Shown: piece after piece, positions 1 through 12,239 of the stretch
Numbering within the stretch: the first letter of the stretch is position 1
Layout of the letters: every line of letters starts with the position of its first letter
Assembly (NCBI RefSeq): GCF_949987515.2
Contig: NC_082696.1
Location: forward strand, 37,304,431 to 37,368,430
Reading direction: 5' to 3'
Length of the DNA: 64,000 nucleotides
Source of the DNA: Delphinus delphis
Lineage: Eukaryota; Chordata; Mammalia; Artiodactyla; Delphinidae
Made by a program: the position numbers and the translations under genes
Notes under the pieces: model-generated
What the model saw: the letters and a program-made list of their open reading frames with translations, nothing else
What the model was told of the DNA's origin: nothing
Database searches by the model: none

Positions 1-207
1 TCAGTGAGTTTTGCCTTTCAGGCCATCATATGTAGAGTATTATTTGCCTCTGTTTTTTGACTTTCAGGAGAATAGTAATAGTGAATCTTTCAAACTTGAA
101 GAGACATTTCTCTCAAAGAGTTAAACACACAAGAATAAAAATGTGTGGTTTCAGCAGCTTCACCTGTGAAATGGAGGTTATAAATCCTCTATTTCTATTT
201 CTTACAG

Positions 208-769
208 GGTCATTGGGAGAACTCAAAGATATTTGTAAAGTGCTTCTTACAAAAAGACTCTTGTGTGTAAGTGCTAAATTCATCATAAGTAATAACACAA
301 TAAATAAAATTGAAATTCCTCCCCAAATACCTCCTAACATCTTACCTGGCAGATTTATTAGCATTACTGAAAACAATTCTTATTTGTTAAAAGAAGACAC
401 CACATATTCTTGTGGTCAACAAAGTAAAGAGATTGGCCCTTTGCTGTACCAAAGTCTAGACCACAATACAGCTATTTGTCAAATAAGGGATGCAGGTAAA
501 CATCAAGTCAAAAATAATAAAATAAAAATAGAATACAAAGAAGAGAAGGAAGTGGAAGAAGAGAAAACATCAGAGGTTTAAAATAATATGAGCAGGAATT
601 AGATCTAATCATTGGGAAAAACTGTGCCTTTGATAATAGTGACACATTATCTGTTGTTAATGATTCAACAATTGAATTCTTAGAAGGTGAGCCAGGTCTT
701 GACGATCTGAGAGAACACATGTTCAACTGCAAAACTGAAGCACTTTTGCAGGAAATAAACCTGTTTTGA
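208..769 (+). pseudogene. Exon-like or decayed gene segment, unidentified
   Basis: A frame open from 57 to 578 becomes protein-like from about 208, directly after a pyrimidine-rich tract ending in cttacag (201-207) that looks like a splice acceptor. The predicted peptide contains PPQIPPNILPGRF and ends in a Lys/Glu-rich stretch (KIEYKEEKEVEEEKTSEV) before a TAA at 579-581. In another frame, from 587, about 60 further codons of ordinary composition follow (YEQELDLIIGKN at the start, TEALLQEINLF at the end) and stop at TGA 767-769. The simplest reading is one C-terminal coding exon broken by a small frame change near 579-586, so either a pseudogene or an exon with a sequencing error. It has no poly-A tail or flanking duplication, which argues against a processed copy. 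I do not recognise the protein. Real coding origin is an inference from composition and the acceptor-like site. Confidence 0.4.
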
Positions 770-3020
770 AGAAACAGTACTTCTTGGAAATTTTTGTATT
801 ATACAAATTGTTATGAACAACAACAAAAAAGACTGACCGAAAAGGATACCAAATTCCACTGACTTACTTCTAAAAGACGTCTTAGTTTTGGGGTTCTCTT
901 ATAACCTATCAATATATTCAACAAATAGACAGGTGGCTCCTGGAAGACTGTCAAGTTCATATAAAAGTAATTTGAAAAAACTCACAAAATATCCATTGAC
1001 CTAACAGCTTACATAGGAAAAATACAAATTGAAGGTTATTCCAAAGCTTTCAATAGGAAAAAAAGAAAAATCCCGCCTCTGCTGGAATCGAGTATCCATT
1101 CTCTCCCATCATACCTGACTTATTCTTTGACACCTTCAGTTAGTTTAGTTCTGCTTTCCAAGTCTCCTAACATTTTATAGCTAACAGAAGACACAAAATA
1201 TAACATGTTTCTCCATCTGTTTCCTTAGTAAATAGCCTCTGCTAGAATGACCAGTGTACAAACAGCAAAATAGAACCACTCATCATACCATATACTCACA
1301 CCACCAGAGAAAAGAGCTTTGCTTTGATAAGGGTTTTCTGGATGGTGTGACATAATTCTTCCTATGCCTCAGAGGTATTTGGGCATCTGGACAAAAAATT
1401 ATTCAAGTGAAATGGAAAAAAAAATCTCTACAAACTAGTAGATGGCTTATATTTTATAGGGATATTATACATACTTGAAAATAACCAATAAAATAACTTT
1501 ATCTTAAATTTTATATGTATATATTTTTCCATATTCAATTTCTTTGCAAAAATATTATATGACGCAATAATAACACATGCTTGGTAATACTAAGGTTCCA
1601 AATTACAAGTTATAAAAAGAAGTAATTTACTTTCTAATCCTTAACTCAAGTTAAAATTAATGATAATTCTAAAAGACTTTCTTTGAAGGGCAGGGGGTAA
1701 AATAATGTTTAAAATGTATTATTTTAGAAAATGGGGGCAGTTAGTAATCAAGTAGAATAGAAACATTCTTATGATTTCAGATGATCAAGAAGAAAACAAA
1801 ATGAAACTTTTATACAGAAATCGTATAATAAATGACTAGGAAAAGAAAACTTATATAGATACGGAATTAAAATGTTGCTGCCATTTTGTACCATCCTTAA
1901 AAAATATAAAGTACCATTAAGGTAAATTTAGCAATGCTTTCTTGGAGAAGTCTAGCCTCCTAAAAATGAATAAAAAGTTTTGAAAGTTATAAGTTATAAA
2001 TTAAGAGAAAATTTATCACAACAAAGAGTTGGAAACATCTTAGTTGAATATCTTATGATTTCATCTCTGTTTATGAATAGACAGCTCAGCACAAAGCGTC
2101 CATATTGAATGGCCAAAAAACATGTACAGAATGAAAGAATGGATGAATGATTAGGTAGCTCTAACTACTGGATATGCATATTAGCCCTGGGGGAAGTTTT
2201 TACTTTCTTAATTAGCTCAGGACCCAATGTAGTACTTGACTGTAGTATTTGAGTATAATGAGAAAAATGGCTTATATTCCCAAGTCAGACTTTATTCTTG
2301 TTCAAGGAGTGTCCACATCCTACAATACTATACCTAATATTCACAAACACTGAAAAGGTATTGTGCAAAACTAAATATCCAGAAAGGATTCAAGCCTTAT
2401 AGAGATTTCAGAAAAGTGGGAAAGATACCACTTCTATTAATGCCAGTGATCCATGCCTTAGGGAAACTTTTTCATATAATTTGAAAAGACAAAATTCCTT
2501 AAAACCTTTGGACGGAAAAGAATTCAAAAATCATTCTCTAGGTATATTTGTTCAGGGCTCAAGAGAAGGTATCTGAAAGACTGCTTGCTACGCTGGTCAT
2601 CAATCAGAACTGCAATGACTTTTTTTTTTTTCCAGAACAATATTTCCAAGTAGATGTCTCTAAGCTGTTTCTTCAGAGTCACAGATTGCTCACTAGCACT
2701 TAGAAACAACACAAGAATGAGAAAACATGTAATTCTCAGAGGATTCTATTGTCTTAGGCTGACTAAACTGATGTTTCAAAAAGACACAAAAGCAGACTTC
2801 ATTAATCAATATATGTTTAAATGACTTATATCTCGTGTATGTTAGCAGAACCATTCCCATAGTGACTTTGGGTTAAATAATTCGAGGTATGACTATGTTT
2901 TAGTACAATTGTGATGTTTGGTATACTACCAGCTTATTTTTGGAAATGAAAGTTATCAAAGGATCACAGTTTAACTAAAAGAATAATATTAAGACTAAAG
3001 AGTAATTTAACCTTACTCAA
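770..3020. other. AT-rich unique sequence, nothing recognised
   Basis: There are no convincing exons, RNA genes or recognisable repeat termini here. The longest frames are under 65 codons and lack protein-like composition. AATAAA at 1488 could serve as a polyadenylation signal for the exon-like segment upstream, but this hexamer is common in such AT-rich DNA. Confidence 0.5.
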
Positions 3021-3026
3021 AATATA

Positions 3027-3112
3027 GATACAAACGTGCACATGTGAATGTACACACATATACGTATGTGTGCATAAATGTAGTGTGTATGCCTGTGTAC
3101 ATATACACACAC
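3027..3112. repeat. Degenerate TG/CA microsatellite
   Basis: Alternating purine-pyrimidine tract of interrupted CA, TA and TG steps. It contains a short dyad, cacacata-tacg-tatgtgtg, centred near 3061. It is decayed, with no pure array longer than a few units. Confidence 0.6.
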
Positions 3113-3213
3113 CAAGAAGCGTTAGCCCTCCAACAGTGTCTTACTCTTGACTATGACAGAATGGAGTATCAATAATAACAAACTCTAAATTCCCATACTA
3201 CTAAAATCGTTTT

Positions 3214-3430
3214 GTGTTTTTTTTGTTTTTTTTTTCTTGCGGTTCACGGGCCTCTCACTGTTGTGGCCTCACCTGTTGTGGAGCACACGCTCCGGACGTG
3301 CAGGCTCAGTGGCCATGGCTCACGGGCCTAGCCACTATGCGGCATGTGGGATCTTCCCGGACCAGGGCACGAACCCGTGTCCCCTGCATTGGCAGGCGGA
3401 CTCTCAACCACTGCGCCACCAGGGAAGCCC
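3214..3430 (-). mobile_element. CHR-type tRNA-derived SINE (minus strand)
   Basis: Reverse complement of the cetacean SINE: a poly-T tract (the element's A tail) at 3214-3235, then the body ending with the reverse complement of gggcttccctggtgg at 3430. The tRNA-like promoter boxes are visible on the minus strand, A box near ggcgcagtgg and B box near gggttcgtgcc. Flanks taaaatcgttttg (3202-3214) and taaaattgttgtt (3431-3443) form an imperfect target-site duplication, so this is a target-primed insertion. The family derives from a tRNA and is mobilised by L1 machinery. Short open frames crossing it are not genes. Confidence 0.95.
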
Positions 3431-4029
3431 TAAAATTGTTGTTTTATATTCAAATCAGACTAACAAAACTATGTCCTCCCCACGTACCATCTCATTTTAA
3501 GCATTTTCCTCTGCATTTTCTTCTGGACATGAATATACACAGGCAGAAAATACTCTCATCCTGTATCACGCTACAGACCTCAATATTTTCAGTGTCTTTT
3601 TCGTCTACTAATAGGTGGTAACTATCCCAAGTCAGCAGATGATTCACCGGAAGCAAATGTTCTAACTAAATCTCAGTAGGGTCTACATGGGACCACAAAA
3701 ATAAAACAACATTGAGTTCAATTTGTCCATGCAAGTTGCCAAAAGAAACAAAAGAAACTAAAGTTAACTTTGTATTTTATATAGAACCTTCAGAATGATC
3801 CATATAGAAACTTGTTTTAAGTCTATTTATCTGTAAATGTCAAGTCCTGAGTAGAATTAAATCACAGAAAAATACTTAATGAAATTCTTGTACATGGCTT
3901 TACAGAGCAATATCTTGTGTAAATGATAGGACAAAAGAGTTCAGGAAGGGTGGGAAAAGGATACCCAACTGGAAGACAGATATGCACCCTAGATTCTACT
4001 CATTTCACTTATTCTGGGACCTTGCTTTA

Positions 4030-4925
4030 GTGATTCTTCCCCTTTCTCCTGCATCATCAATCGTTTTACTTTTTACTAGATCTTTCCAATTAGCATACAA
4101 ACATACCCTAATTTCTCCTCCCAAAAGGAACAACAGCAGCAAAGCTCATTCTTGTCCCCATTTTCCCTTCCAGTTATAACATCATTACTCTCTTTCTCTA
4201 TAGAAGTAACTGTCTGTACTCTCTGTCTCAAATTTCTTTCTTCCTACTCTCTTTTGAACATGTATCAGTCAGGCTTTCACTCCCACCATGGCACAAAAAG
4301 TGCTCTTGCCATCATCAGTGATCGTCACACACCAAAATAGTCAATTCTTAGTCCATATTTTACATGACCTAGCAGCAAGTGACATAGCGACTCTGCCTTG
4401 ACACGTCTTCTTCACCTGGATTTCCCTACACTTCACTCCTCCTGGTCTCTTCCCACCTCACTGGCCTCTCCTCATCAGCCTCCTTTGCTGGTTCTACCTC
4501 ATCAACTTGACCTCTTAATGTGAGAGTGACCAGAGCTCAGTTCTGGGTGATCTCACCTCCTTCCTGCCTGGACCTGTGGTCTTCCTATTTATATTTTTAC
4601 TGGGTATTCACTCACCTCATTCCTCTCCTACGTCAGATCTTTACTCAAATGCCCCCTTCTCAGTCAGGCATTCTCTGACTATTCAATTTAAATTTGCATT
4701 CACTCCCATCAATACACCCGACTCTTTCCCTTTTCTCCATAGCACTAAATACCATCTTACCCACTTTCTCTTATTATGTGTGTATATGTTGATACATACA
4801 TATGTATATATGTTTGTATGTATTTAGTTATATAACTTACTCAGTATTTAGCTACTTTATTGTCTGTTTTCCCCAAACTAAAGTGTAATATCCATGAGGA
4901 CGATACTTGATATATCTTTCGGTTG
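4030..4925 (+). mobile_element. L2 LINE fragment with internal deletion
   Basis: Pyrimidine-rich text matches the L2 reverse transcriptase and 3' region by eye: gcatcatcaatcg, then tcaggctttcactcccacca, then acctcactggcc, then a jump to the 3' part (cagatctttactcaaatgcc, catagcactaaataccatc, tattgtctgttttccccaa). The order fits L2 sense orientation, with the middle of the RT missing. A TG/TA-rich expansion interrupts it at about 4779-4831. Open frames of 60-80 codons here are decayed RT fragments. Confidence 0.8.
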
Positions 4926-6215
4926 ACTGATACAACTAATACCAAATGAAATGAGATAATAACATAGGTAAATCATGAATGCAAACCCACCCCATCCTGG
5001 GCCCTACAGAAATCTTGTCCTTGTCCCCTTTGACATGGAGCAAAATTGAATTTAACAAAAGAAGGAAATAAAACAAAACATGCGTGACTTATTCCATAAG
5101 AGTATATTTGTCTTTTCCTTATTGAAAAGAAGTTCCTTAACAATCAGGGAGAACTATTCTTCTGCACTTAGCATGTTTTTCATATTTCATAAGGGTAGAA
5201 TATCTTTACTTATTTCAAAGACATAACTGATAATTGCACTTTGGCAGGATGGCAAATTGCTATCATGACTGCATCTGTATTGACTTGTCAGCAAGGTATT
5301 CACCCCGTATCAAGCACTTGCCTTTGCTTGTTCCTCTTGCATCATAACGCAGATGTTCTAACAGGTTTATTTAAACCTCCTGGACTTAAACATCCCTCAC
5401 GAGCTGCCTACCCATATAATTCTTTATGGGACAGGTAGAAGTTAGTTGTTCTGATGGAAATATATAACGCTAAAACAGGAACCAAGGTCTTGTCTCCTAC
5501 CCAGGTTTATCAGACAGGGTGCAAGAGAACAAATGTTCCTCTAGGATATATTAATTTCTCAGTGAAAAGGTACACAAAATATCTGATTGATTCCTGTCCA
5601 AGAGTATATTTTTCACAGAAGGCAATTTTGTAATATAAATATAACATCGAGCAAATAAAGTAACCTCGTCAACTAGTACAAAAAGGAGCTCATATTCTTC
5701 CTAATGATAAAAATCTATTTAATTCTAATCAGGTATAGTAGCATTTCTGTAATATGCATCTTATTCAAAATGAATCCTTCCTATGAGTACCCTTAACAGA
5801 AGAGAGAGCAAAGAAGATAAAGATGGCATCACATTTCCAGGTGGTAATAGCCTCTACATGTATGAAATTGAGGTGCATGGAATTCTATAATCCACTTTCT
5901 AGTATCATTTCTCACCCTTTACACCCAACAGCCTGCTCTGTGATGTTAATACAGAGTGCTCTATACAAATCAGTTTTGCTGGGTAACAAAACCTCTTATT
6001 GACAACTCTCTCTTAATTATCTATTTTTTAATTTAAAACCTAATTTCTCCCCCCCAGTTTCTGTTCTTAGCACTTGGTTGTAGTCATACCCATAAACATT
6101 TCTCTGAAGAAAATCTGTGTTAATTATTTTGGTTTCTCCCTAAGAAAGATTACTTGTTTTACATAGATCAGCCAGATTTTGAATCTAAATCGTTCGGCTT
6201 AAAATTATTTCCTTT
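4926..6215. other. Unique sequence, no gene seen
   Basis: No recognisable repeat or coding exon. Around 5240-5440 the composition is more balanced and a 65-codon frame exists, but it has no splice-site support and no recognisable motif. Confidence 0.45.
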
Positions 6216-6227
6216 GAAAATTCATTT

Positions 6228-6778
6228 ATTTTATATACAATGGAGTATTACTCAGCCATAAAAAAGAATGAAATAATGCCACCTGCAGCAACAGGGATGG
6301 ACTTAGAGATTATTATAATAAATGAAGTAATCCAGACAGAGACAAATATTATATGATATTGCTTATATGTGCAATATTTGTAAAAAATACAAATTAACTT
6401 ATTTACAAAACAGAAATAGACCCACAGACATAGAAAACAAACTTACAGTCAGCAAAGTGGAAAGGGGGTGGGGGGATAAATTAAGGTTTGGGATTAACAT
6501 ATATAAATTAAGAGTTTGGGATTAACATATATATACTATATAACATATATATATACTACTATATATAAAACAGATGACCAAAAAGTACCCACTGTATAGC
6601 ACAAGGAACTATACCCAATATTTTGTAATAATCTATAAGGGAAAAGAATCTGAAAAAGAATATATGTATATATGTTTATATATATATTCTTTATATGTAT
6701 ATAAAACTGAATCACTGTGCTGTACACCTGAAACTAAGACATTGTAAATCAACTATACTTCAATAAAAAAAAAAAAAA
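6228..6778 (+). mobile_element. 5'-truncated L1 tail, host of a nested SINE
   Basis: Starts in the last part of ORF2 (tacaatggagtattactcag encodes the C-terminal YNGVLLS-like region), passes a G-rich 3' UTR tract near 6460-6476, and ends with caactatacttcaataaa plus poly-A at 6778. An AT-rich expansion and a duplicated tttgggattaacatatata unit occur at 6485-6570. Left flank gaaaattcattt (6216-6227) recurs as gaaaattcattcattt at 7014, beyond the nested SINE, and gives the target-site duplication. Confidence 0.9.
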
Positions 6779-6783
6779 GAAGA

Positions 6784-6976
6784 GGGCTTCCCTGGTGGCA
6801 CAGTGGTTGAGAGTCCGCCTGCCGATGCAGGGGACACGGGTTCGTGCCCCGGTCCGGGAAGATCCCCTCACATGCCGCGGAGCGGCTGGGCCCTTGAGCC
6901 ATGGCCGCTGAGCCTGCGCGTTCGGAGCCTGTGCTCCGCAACGGGAGAGGCCACAACAGTGAGAGGCCCGCGTACC

Positions 6977-7007
<31 letters not shown>
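6784..7007 (+). mobile_element. CHR-type SINE inserted in the L1 poly-A tail
   Basis: Full-length body gggcttccctggtggc to gcgtaccgc (6978), then a long A tail to about 7007. A box (tggcacagtgg) and B box (gggttcgtgcc) are present. It lies inside the poly-A of the preceding L1, with A-rich flanks ending gaaga on both sides, so its own duplication is in low-complexity DNA. Confidence 0.95.
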
Positions 7008-7009
<2 letters not shown>

Positions 7010-7029
7010 AGAAGAAAATTCATTCATTT

Positions 7030-7165
7030 AATCAAATAAATATTTATGGACCTCCTATTATATTCTGGGAATTATTCTAGGTCTGTTTGAATAAAACCAA
7101 AGCTTCCTATTCTTAGGAGGCTTCCATTCTAGTGGGAGAGAGACAATCAACAAATCAACACACAC
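7030..7165 (-). mobile_element. L2 3' end fragment
   Basis: Reads as the reverse complement of the L2 3' terminus: aaataaatatttatggacct..., then a ggaggcttccattctagtgg motif typical of antisense L2, then agacaatcaacaaatcaaca. Old and diverged. Confidence 0.65.
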
Positions 7166-7322
7166 ATATATAGGTACAATTCTTTATATATAATTTGGGA
7201 CAAACTTATTAGAAGCAATCCATCGATGTAAATGAAGAGGCTTAAATATGTCATATTCTTTGATGACATAATTAAAATTCTATGATTTTAGGAAAAAATC
7301 AAGAATGTACACAAGATATATA

Positions 7323-7633
7323 CTGGCATACCTTGTTTTATTGTGCTTTTCAAATAGTTTTTTTTTTTTTTTAACCAATTGAAGGTTTGTGGTAATCCTA
7401 TGTTGTCAGATGATGGTTAGCAATTTTTAGCAATAAAGTATTTTTTAATTTAGGTATGTACATGTTTTCCTAGACGTAATGGTATTGCACACTTAATATA
7501 CTAGAATATAGTGTAAACATAACTTTTATATGCACTGGAAAACCAAAAAAATGTGTGTGACTCTCATTACTGCAATATTTGCTTTATTGCAGTGGTCTGG
7601 AACAGAATCTGCAGTATCTCTGAAGTATGCCTG
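7323..7633. mobile_element. Tigger-family DNA transposon, internally deleted
   Basis: A 311-bp element with terminal inverted repeats: ctggcataccttgttttatt at the left, gaagtatgcctg at the right. TA dinucleotides immediately outside (7321-7322 and 7634-7635) are the target duplication expected of Tc1/mariner elements. Internal phrases such as ttgtcagatgatggttagca and gcacacttaatatactag match Tigger1-type non-autonomous copies. There is no transposase ORF. It would need an autonomous relative's transposase. Confidence 0.85.
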
Positions 7634-8065
7634 TATCATACATACGCATACATATAAATGTGTTAATCATCACAAAATACTTATATTAGTACAATTTTAT
7701 AAATAACTTACATGGCCAGCAAAAAGGGGATGGGAAAATAGATGAGGGCACATCCAAAATAAGATGGTAGAGGAGGAAGCCATTAAACTTGGTGCTCTAC
7801 ATACTTACTGTCATGGAAAGATGCTAATGAGACAATGTTACATGAAACAAAGAATAGCACATACTATTTTTTTGCATTCCTTTATCTTTCATATCTACAA
7901 TTTACTCTACATTTCCTCTCATTTACTATGTTCTTTAATTTGTTCAGGTATCTCGTCTTTCAATTTAGGTTGTAAATCGGGTGTAGGAATAAGTAGGAAC
8001 ATCCTGCTCCTGAATCATTTCACTGATATTGTTTCTAAAACTTCGAAATATACTCTACTTGAAAG

Positions 8066-8250
8066 CTAACCTTTAGGACTCAGGCATTATCTCCTTCCTG
8101 TAGGTTCCCAAAGTCCCCCCTCATAGCAAGATTAACACTGTATTTCTCATGTTTTTTTTAAATTTATCTTCTGCTTACATCCTCTACATCTAGCAGATTC
8201 TTGAATTACAGTGCAAATTCAATACAAGTTTGCTGAATGAGCTAATAAAT
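8066..8250 (+). mobile_element. L2-like 3' end fragment
   Basis: The end phrase cagtgcaaattcaatacaag followed by tttgctgaatgagctaataa resembles the 3' end of L2-clade LINEs, after a cytosine-rich stretch. Divergence is high and the assignment is by eye. Confidence 0.4.
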
Positions 8251-10060
8251 AAACTGGCCTTACATTATTTTTAAAATCTGAAATAGAGATCTAGAAAAGG
8301 TCACTTTGCCTACCCAATTTATGCCTAGCCCAAGGAGTTACACTTGATCTACTTGTAGTGTCAAGCAAAAAAGAAAGTCTGTCTAGATGATTTTTCACAG
8401 ATCTTACTAATTCAATCTATGTCATATTAAAATTGATCACAGGTTATGTCAAAGCAAGTCAACTCCCTAAAACAGTCAGTAAACCCACTGAAAAAAAATA
8501 TCAAACAAGGTGATTTTTATATCATTAGTTAGTTATTTGTTGGTGGTGGACTAAATTTCTCCTTTCTAATAAGTTATTTTGTTGTTTTATGGATGCAGCT
8601 CCGGACACTGTATGAAAATGAATGTGCATAGAAAACAGGTGTTTTATTAAGAATAAAGAAATGATTTTCATTCTTTTTTGCAAAACAAGATGTTGAAAAG
8701 TATCATTTATTAGAGAATAAATTCACGATGAAACTCATTTGTTTCATCATCTTTATCAACCATGCAAGAATAAATTCAAACTAAATTGGAAATACAGCAA
8801 AAATTTTCATTTAGTTTACTTTTTATTTTTCATTTGCGTAAAAAAACCTGCACGAATAGGAAAACAAGTTCCATGTTCTATGCCATTTATGTTTTAAGCC
8901 CTAATTATATTTAAATTACTCTTCAACTCTTACTACATTAACATAATTGTCTGTCAACTAGCAAGATGTACTTATTGAATGAGGTATTTTTAGAACATTC
9001 TACAAGTCAATAATGCCTTTTCCATTTTTTTTACGTATCACTTTGTCAATTATCTTTTACTAGAAGAGTTCCTCTTTTTCCTTTTGTTCCTCTGAAAATG
9101 GAGCTTTCAAAACTTTCAACCAAGCTATTTTCTACTCTTATTCCATAGAAATGGTGTTAATGGTATTATGTGAAGCTCAATTGATTTAGTTTTATGTATA
9201 TCTCAGAAACTATTGGCAGGAATATCTTTGTGTAAATTTAAGCTTTACATTTGCCAGCAGAATTTTTGCCAAGATGCAACATTGTCTTGTAATATGTGAC
9301 ACAATGGAAGACTAAGTCCAGTAGAATCATTTATTCGTGCAGTTGAGACTGTAAATTGGAATTCTAGGATAAGAAAGTGATCTAACTAGTCACACTTTCA
9401 CAGTAGCAAATGTCTAAAATACTTTTGGCTAAACAAAGCAAATGCAAGAAATCCACAAATATATACTATTTAACAATAATCTTCAATTTTAAAAATGGAG
9501 TCATATAGGATCTTACAGTTGGTTTTTAGTGTCACCAAAAAACAAAAAACAAACCTGAACAAAATTTTCTTTCCTACCATGGATTAAAAAAACAAATCAA
9601 TTACTTTAAAATCTAAAGTGTTTTCATTGTGTAGTTGTATTTAAATTTCAATTATATAATCAAAACTGTTTTCATTTTATCCTTTAAATATTAATCTATT
9701 TCTCTCAAGCAAATATTTATCCATGATTTAAAGCTACATGTAATATCAAAATGTAGTTTACAAACCACATTCTCCTATCTCACTCTTCCCATCTCCTTGA
9801 CTGCTTCTATAAACCACCATTTTCAAGTCTTTGTTTCTCCTGATATTTAACTCAATGATTATAAAGAATATGCTTATACTGATATTTTCCGATACTAGTT
9901 TTGGGTACTTATTTCCTATTTATTTATTGCCTATTTATTTCCTGTTTATTTCCTCTTTTGCCTTTCCTGCTACCATTTTCCCACTATGGTTACATAACAC
10001 ATTTTGGTCATATTGACATCAAATTTATAAATTTTATATTTATTAACAAAAGTCGTTCAT
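8251..10060. other. AT-rich unique sequence, nothing recognised
   Basis: No exon, RNA gene or clear repeat boundaries seen. Short simple T and A runs only. Confidence 0.45.
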
Positions 10061-10084
10061 TGTCAGGCAAAATGGAATAATATA

Positions 10085-10715
10085 CAGTCAAATCTTTTTA
10101 TTGACCATAGTTCCATTCTATAAAGTAGCTGCAAACACTGAATTAGTGAACATTGACCCATTGCTCCCATGTGAAATACAGGGTTAGGTTCTTACAAGCC
10201 TTTTGTCACAACACAGTAATCAATCAATCGATCTAGAACCTTATTTAACCTTATTTAATAATACTGTTGAAATATGAACACTTAAGTCACATCCAAAAGC
10301 CCTACAGCTTACTCCTGAGTGAAGCTTATCTAACACCTGCATTTTCTCCACAAAGCACAGCCCAACCTTCCTGCACTTAGGAACAACTAGACAGCACTTC
10401 AATACTATTGCATATTTGGAGGTCATCTGAAACAGTGAAATCACAAACAAAAAAGTATAAAAATTTAAAAAAAAAACATGGCACTAAATAGCGAAAAGGA
10501 CACAAATTATGGGAGCAGAAACAGGCAGGCAGAGTGTCGACTTGTTTGGCCTCAGATGGGATTGTGCATGTCAAGCAACTCAAACTTGCTGCTCTGTGCA
10601 TGTCTGTGAATGACTGCAAATGTGCCATGAGTATTGATTTTGGGGTTACAAATAAACTGTAGTGTTAGGCGAATTTGCAAATACAGAAGTAGTGAATAAT
10701 GAAGACAGAGTGTAC
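10085..10715. mobile_element. Fossil DNA transposon, family uncertain
   Basis: The sequence from tacagtcaaatctttttatt to gtgaataatgaagacagagt has weakly matching inverted ends and internal phrases (cccatgtgaaatacagggtt, tccacaaagcacagcccaac) that I associate with old non-autonomous mammalian DNA transposons. The Tigger and hAT groups cannot be separated by eye. No transposase frame survives; minus-strand frames of 69-83 codons are not protein-like. Confidence 0.45.
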
Positions 10716-11437
10716 TTATAAGTGCTCCTGAGGGACTTTACTTTCCCCTAGAGTTAACTGGTTTTCAATCCTTAATTCCTTTCAAACTTTCACACACATC
10801 TCTAAACATCTCTAACTCCTAATCATGCTCCAATCTAGACTGGGTACCAGTGGTGTGGCCTGGGGACTGCATTTCACCAACCTAATGGGGGTGTGGGAGT
10901 GATCATCTAGTTCTTTGATCTCAAGTCTTTTTGCCTGATTTTGTGAAGACATCCTCCAGTGGCTTCCTAAGAGAGAACACTTTATAGGTAAACATTTTCA
11001 GACCTTAGATATGTGAGAAGATCTTTATTACACTCTCTTAATGATGGTTAAGTTGGGTATAAAATCCTGTATTGAAAATAATTTCTCTTTAGTTTACAAT
11101 TTTTGTTTTGTTGACTTCTAACATTCAGTAGAAAAACTAAATGCTATTCTAATATCCAGTCAAAAACACTGTTTTTGGTTATAATCTTTGCTTTTTCCCT
11201 ATGGACACTTTTAAGATCTAGTGACTCTGAAGTTACAAAATGATGTACCATGTGTAAAGCTTTAAAATCTCTCATATCTTATCTATTCTCTTTGTTCTGG
11301 TGGGTGTGGTGTTAATGTTAGGGTTCTATTTCTTTACTCAATTTTAATGGAGTTTTGTGAGGGAGAATAAAATTTAAAGTGTTTGTATACAGCTATAGTT
11401 ACCTGAGTCCTGTAAACAAGTTAATTTTAATATAGCT

Positions 11438-11835
11438 CATTCATTCACTTACTCAATTACTTGACAGATACTGAGTACCCAAAGTAGATTTCTAAAACAG
11501 AGAATCTGCCCTCAAGAGTTCTAAAACAGAGAAAGGATAGAGGTATGTAAATTACTGTAATGAGAGGTAAAAAGTGATACATGCCATAAGAGATGCAGAT
11601 ACTGTGAGAACTCGAAGAAAGTGGTTATTAACAGCTGGGGAGATCATTAAACATCTCATTAAGGTTGATGTGATGTAAGATCTGAACTTGAAAAGATAGG
11701 CAGGACTTGGATATGGAGAGAGAAGACCCATAGGCAGAAGGCATTACGGCTTCAAGGAGTGTGAACAAAGGCACAGAAATATGCAGTTATCCAGTGGTGT
11801 AAATGTTGAGTAATTTAGTTTTCTTCATGAATGTG
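11438..11835 (-). mobile_element. L2 3' region
   Basis: Begins tcattcattcacttactcaa, continues with an antisense L2 pattern (ctgccctcaagagttctaaa, gaacttgaaaagataggcag, agaaggcattacggcttcaa, gtgaacaaaggcacagaaat). The order matches reverse-complement L2. Diverged, no coding capacity. Confidence 0.65.
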
Positions 11836-12239
11836 CCTAGAGCAGAGCTATTAATAAGCTGATTTTTGTTCTCTCCCTTTTTTGCATGAACGCCATTCCT
11901 AAAGTCTTTACTACACTAAAGAAAAGCTAAAGTTTAAATTTCACGATCTTGAGTATAATTAGGAAATCAAACAAATATTCAGTAAAATAATCAGAAAATC
12001 AAACTTTAAACATTGTGAGGACCATTTAAATTCATGGTCCAATGCCTCTCATTATGTGAAAAAGATATTTTTGCAGAGAAACTAATGTTAAAACTTGAAT
12101 CAATATTCATACTAGATCTTTTTTAAAATAATGTATTTGAATTCTGAGCTTTAATAATCAACAAGATATTCTGATTTAGAATTGTGGAGAGCTAAAATGA
12201 TGACTAGGATAGTACACAAATGGCTTGTTGCAGATACCA

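Noticed and set aside
3214..3621. 135-codon and 87-codon frames with CG-rich starts
   Set aside because: They read through a SINE in reverse. The same peptide pattern recurs at 6749-7027, 44820-45078, 50388-50666 and 56254-56604.
6784..6978. tRNA-like A and B boxes in the SINEs
   Set aside because: Not tRNA genes: no cloverleaf past the head, long tRNA-unrelated body, A tail and target duplications.
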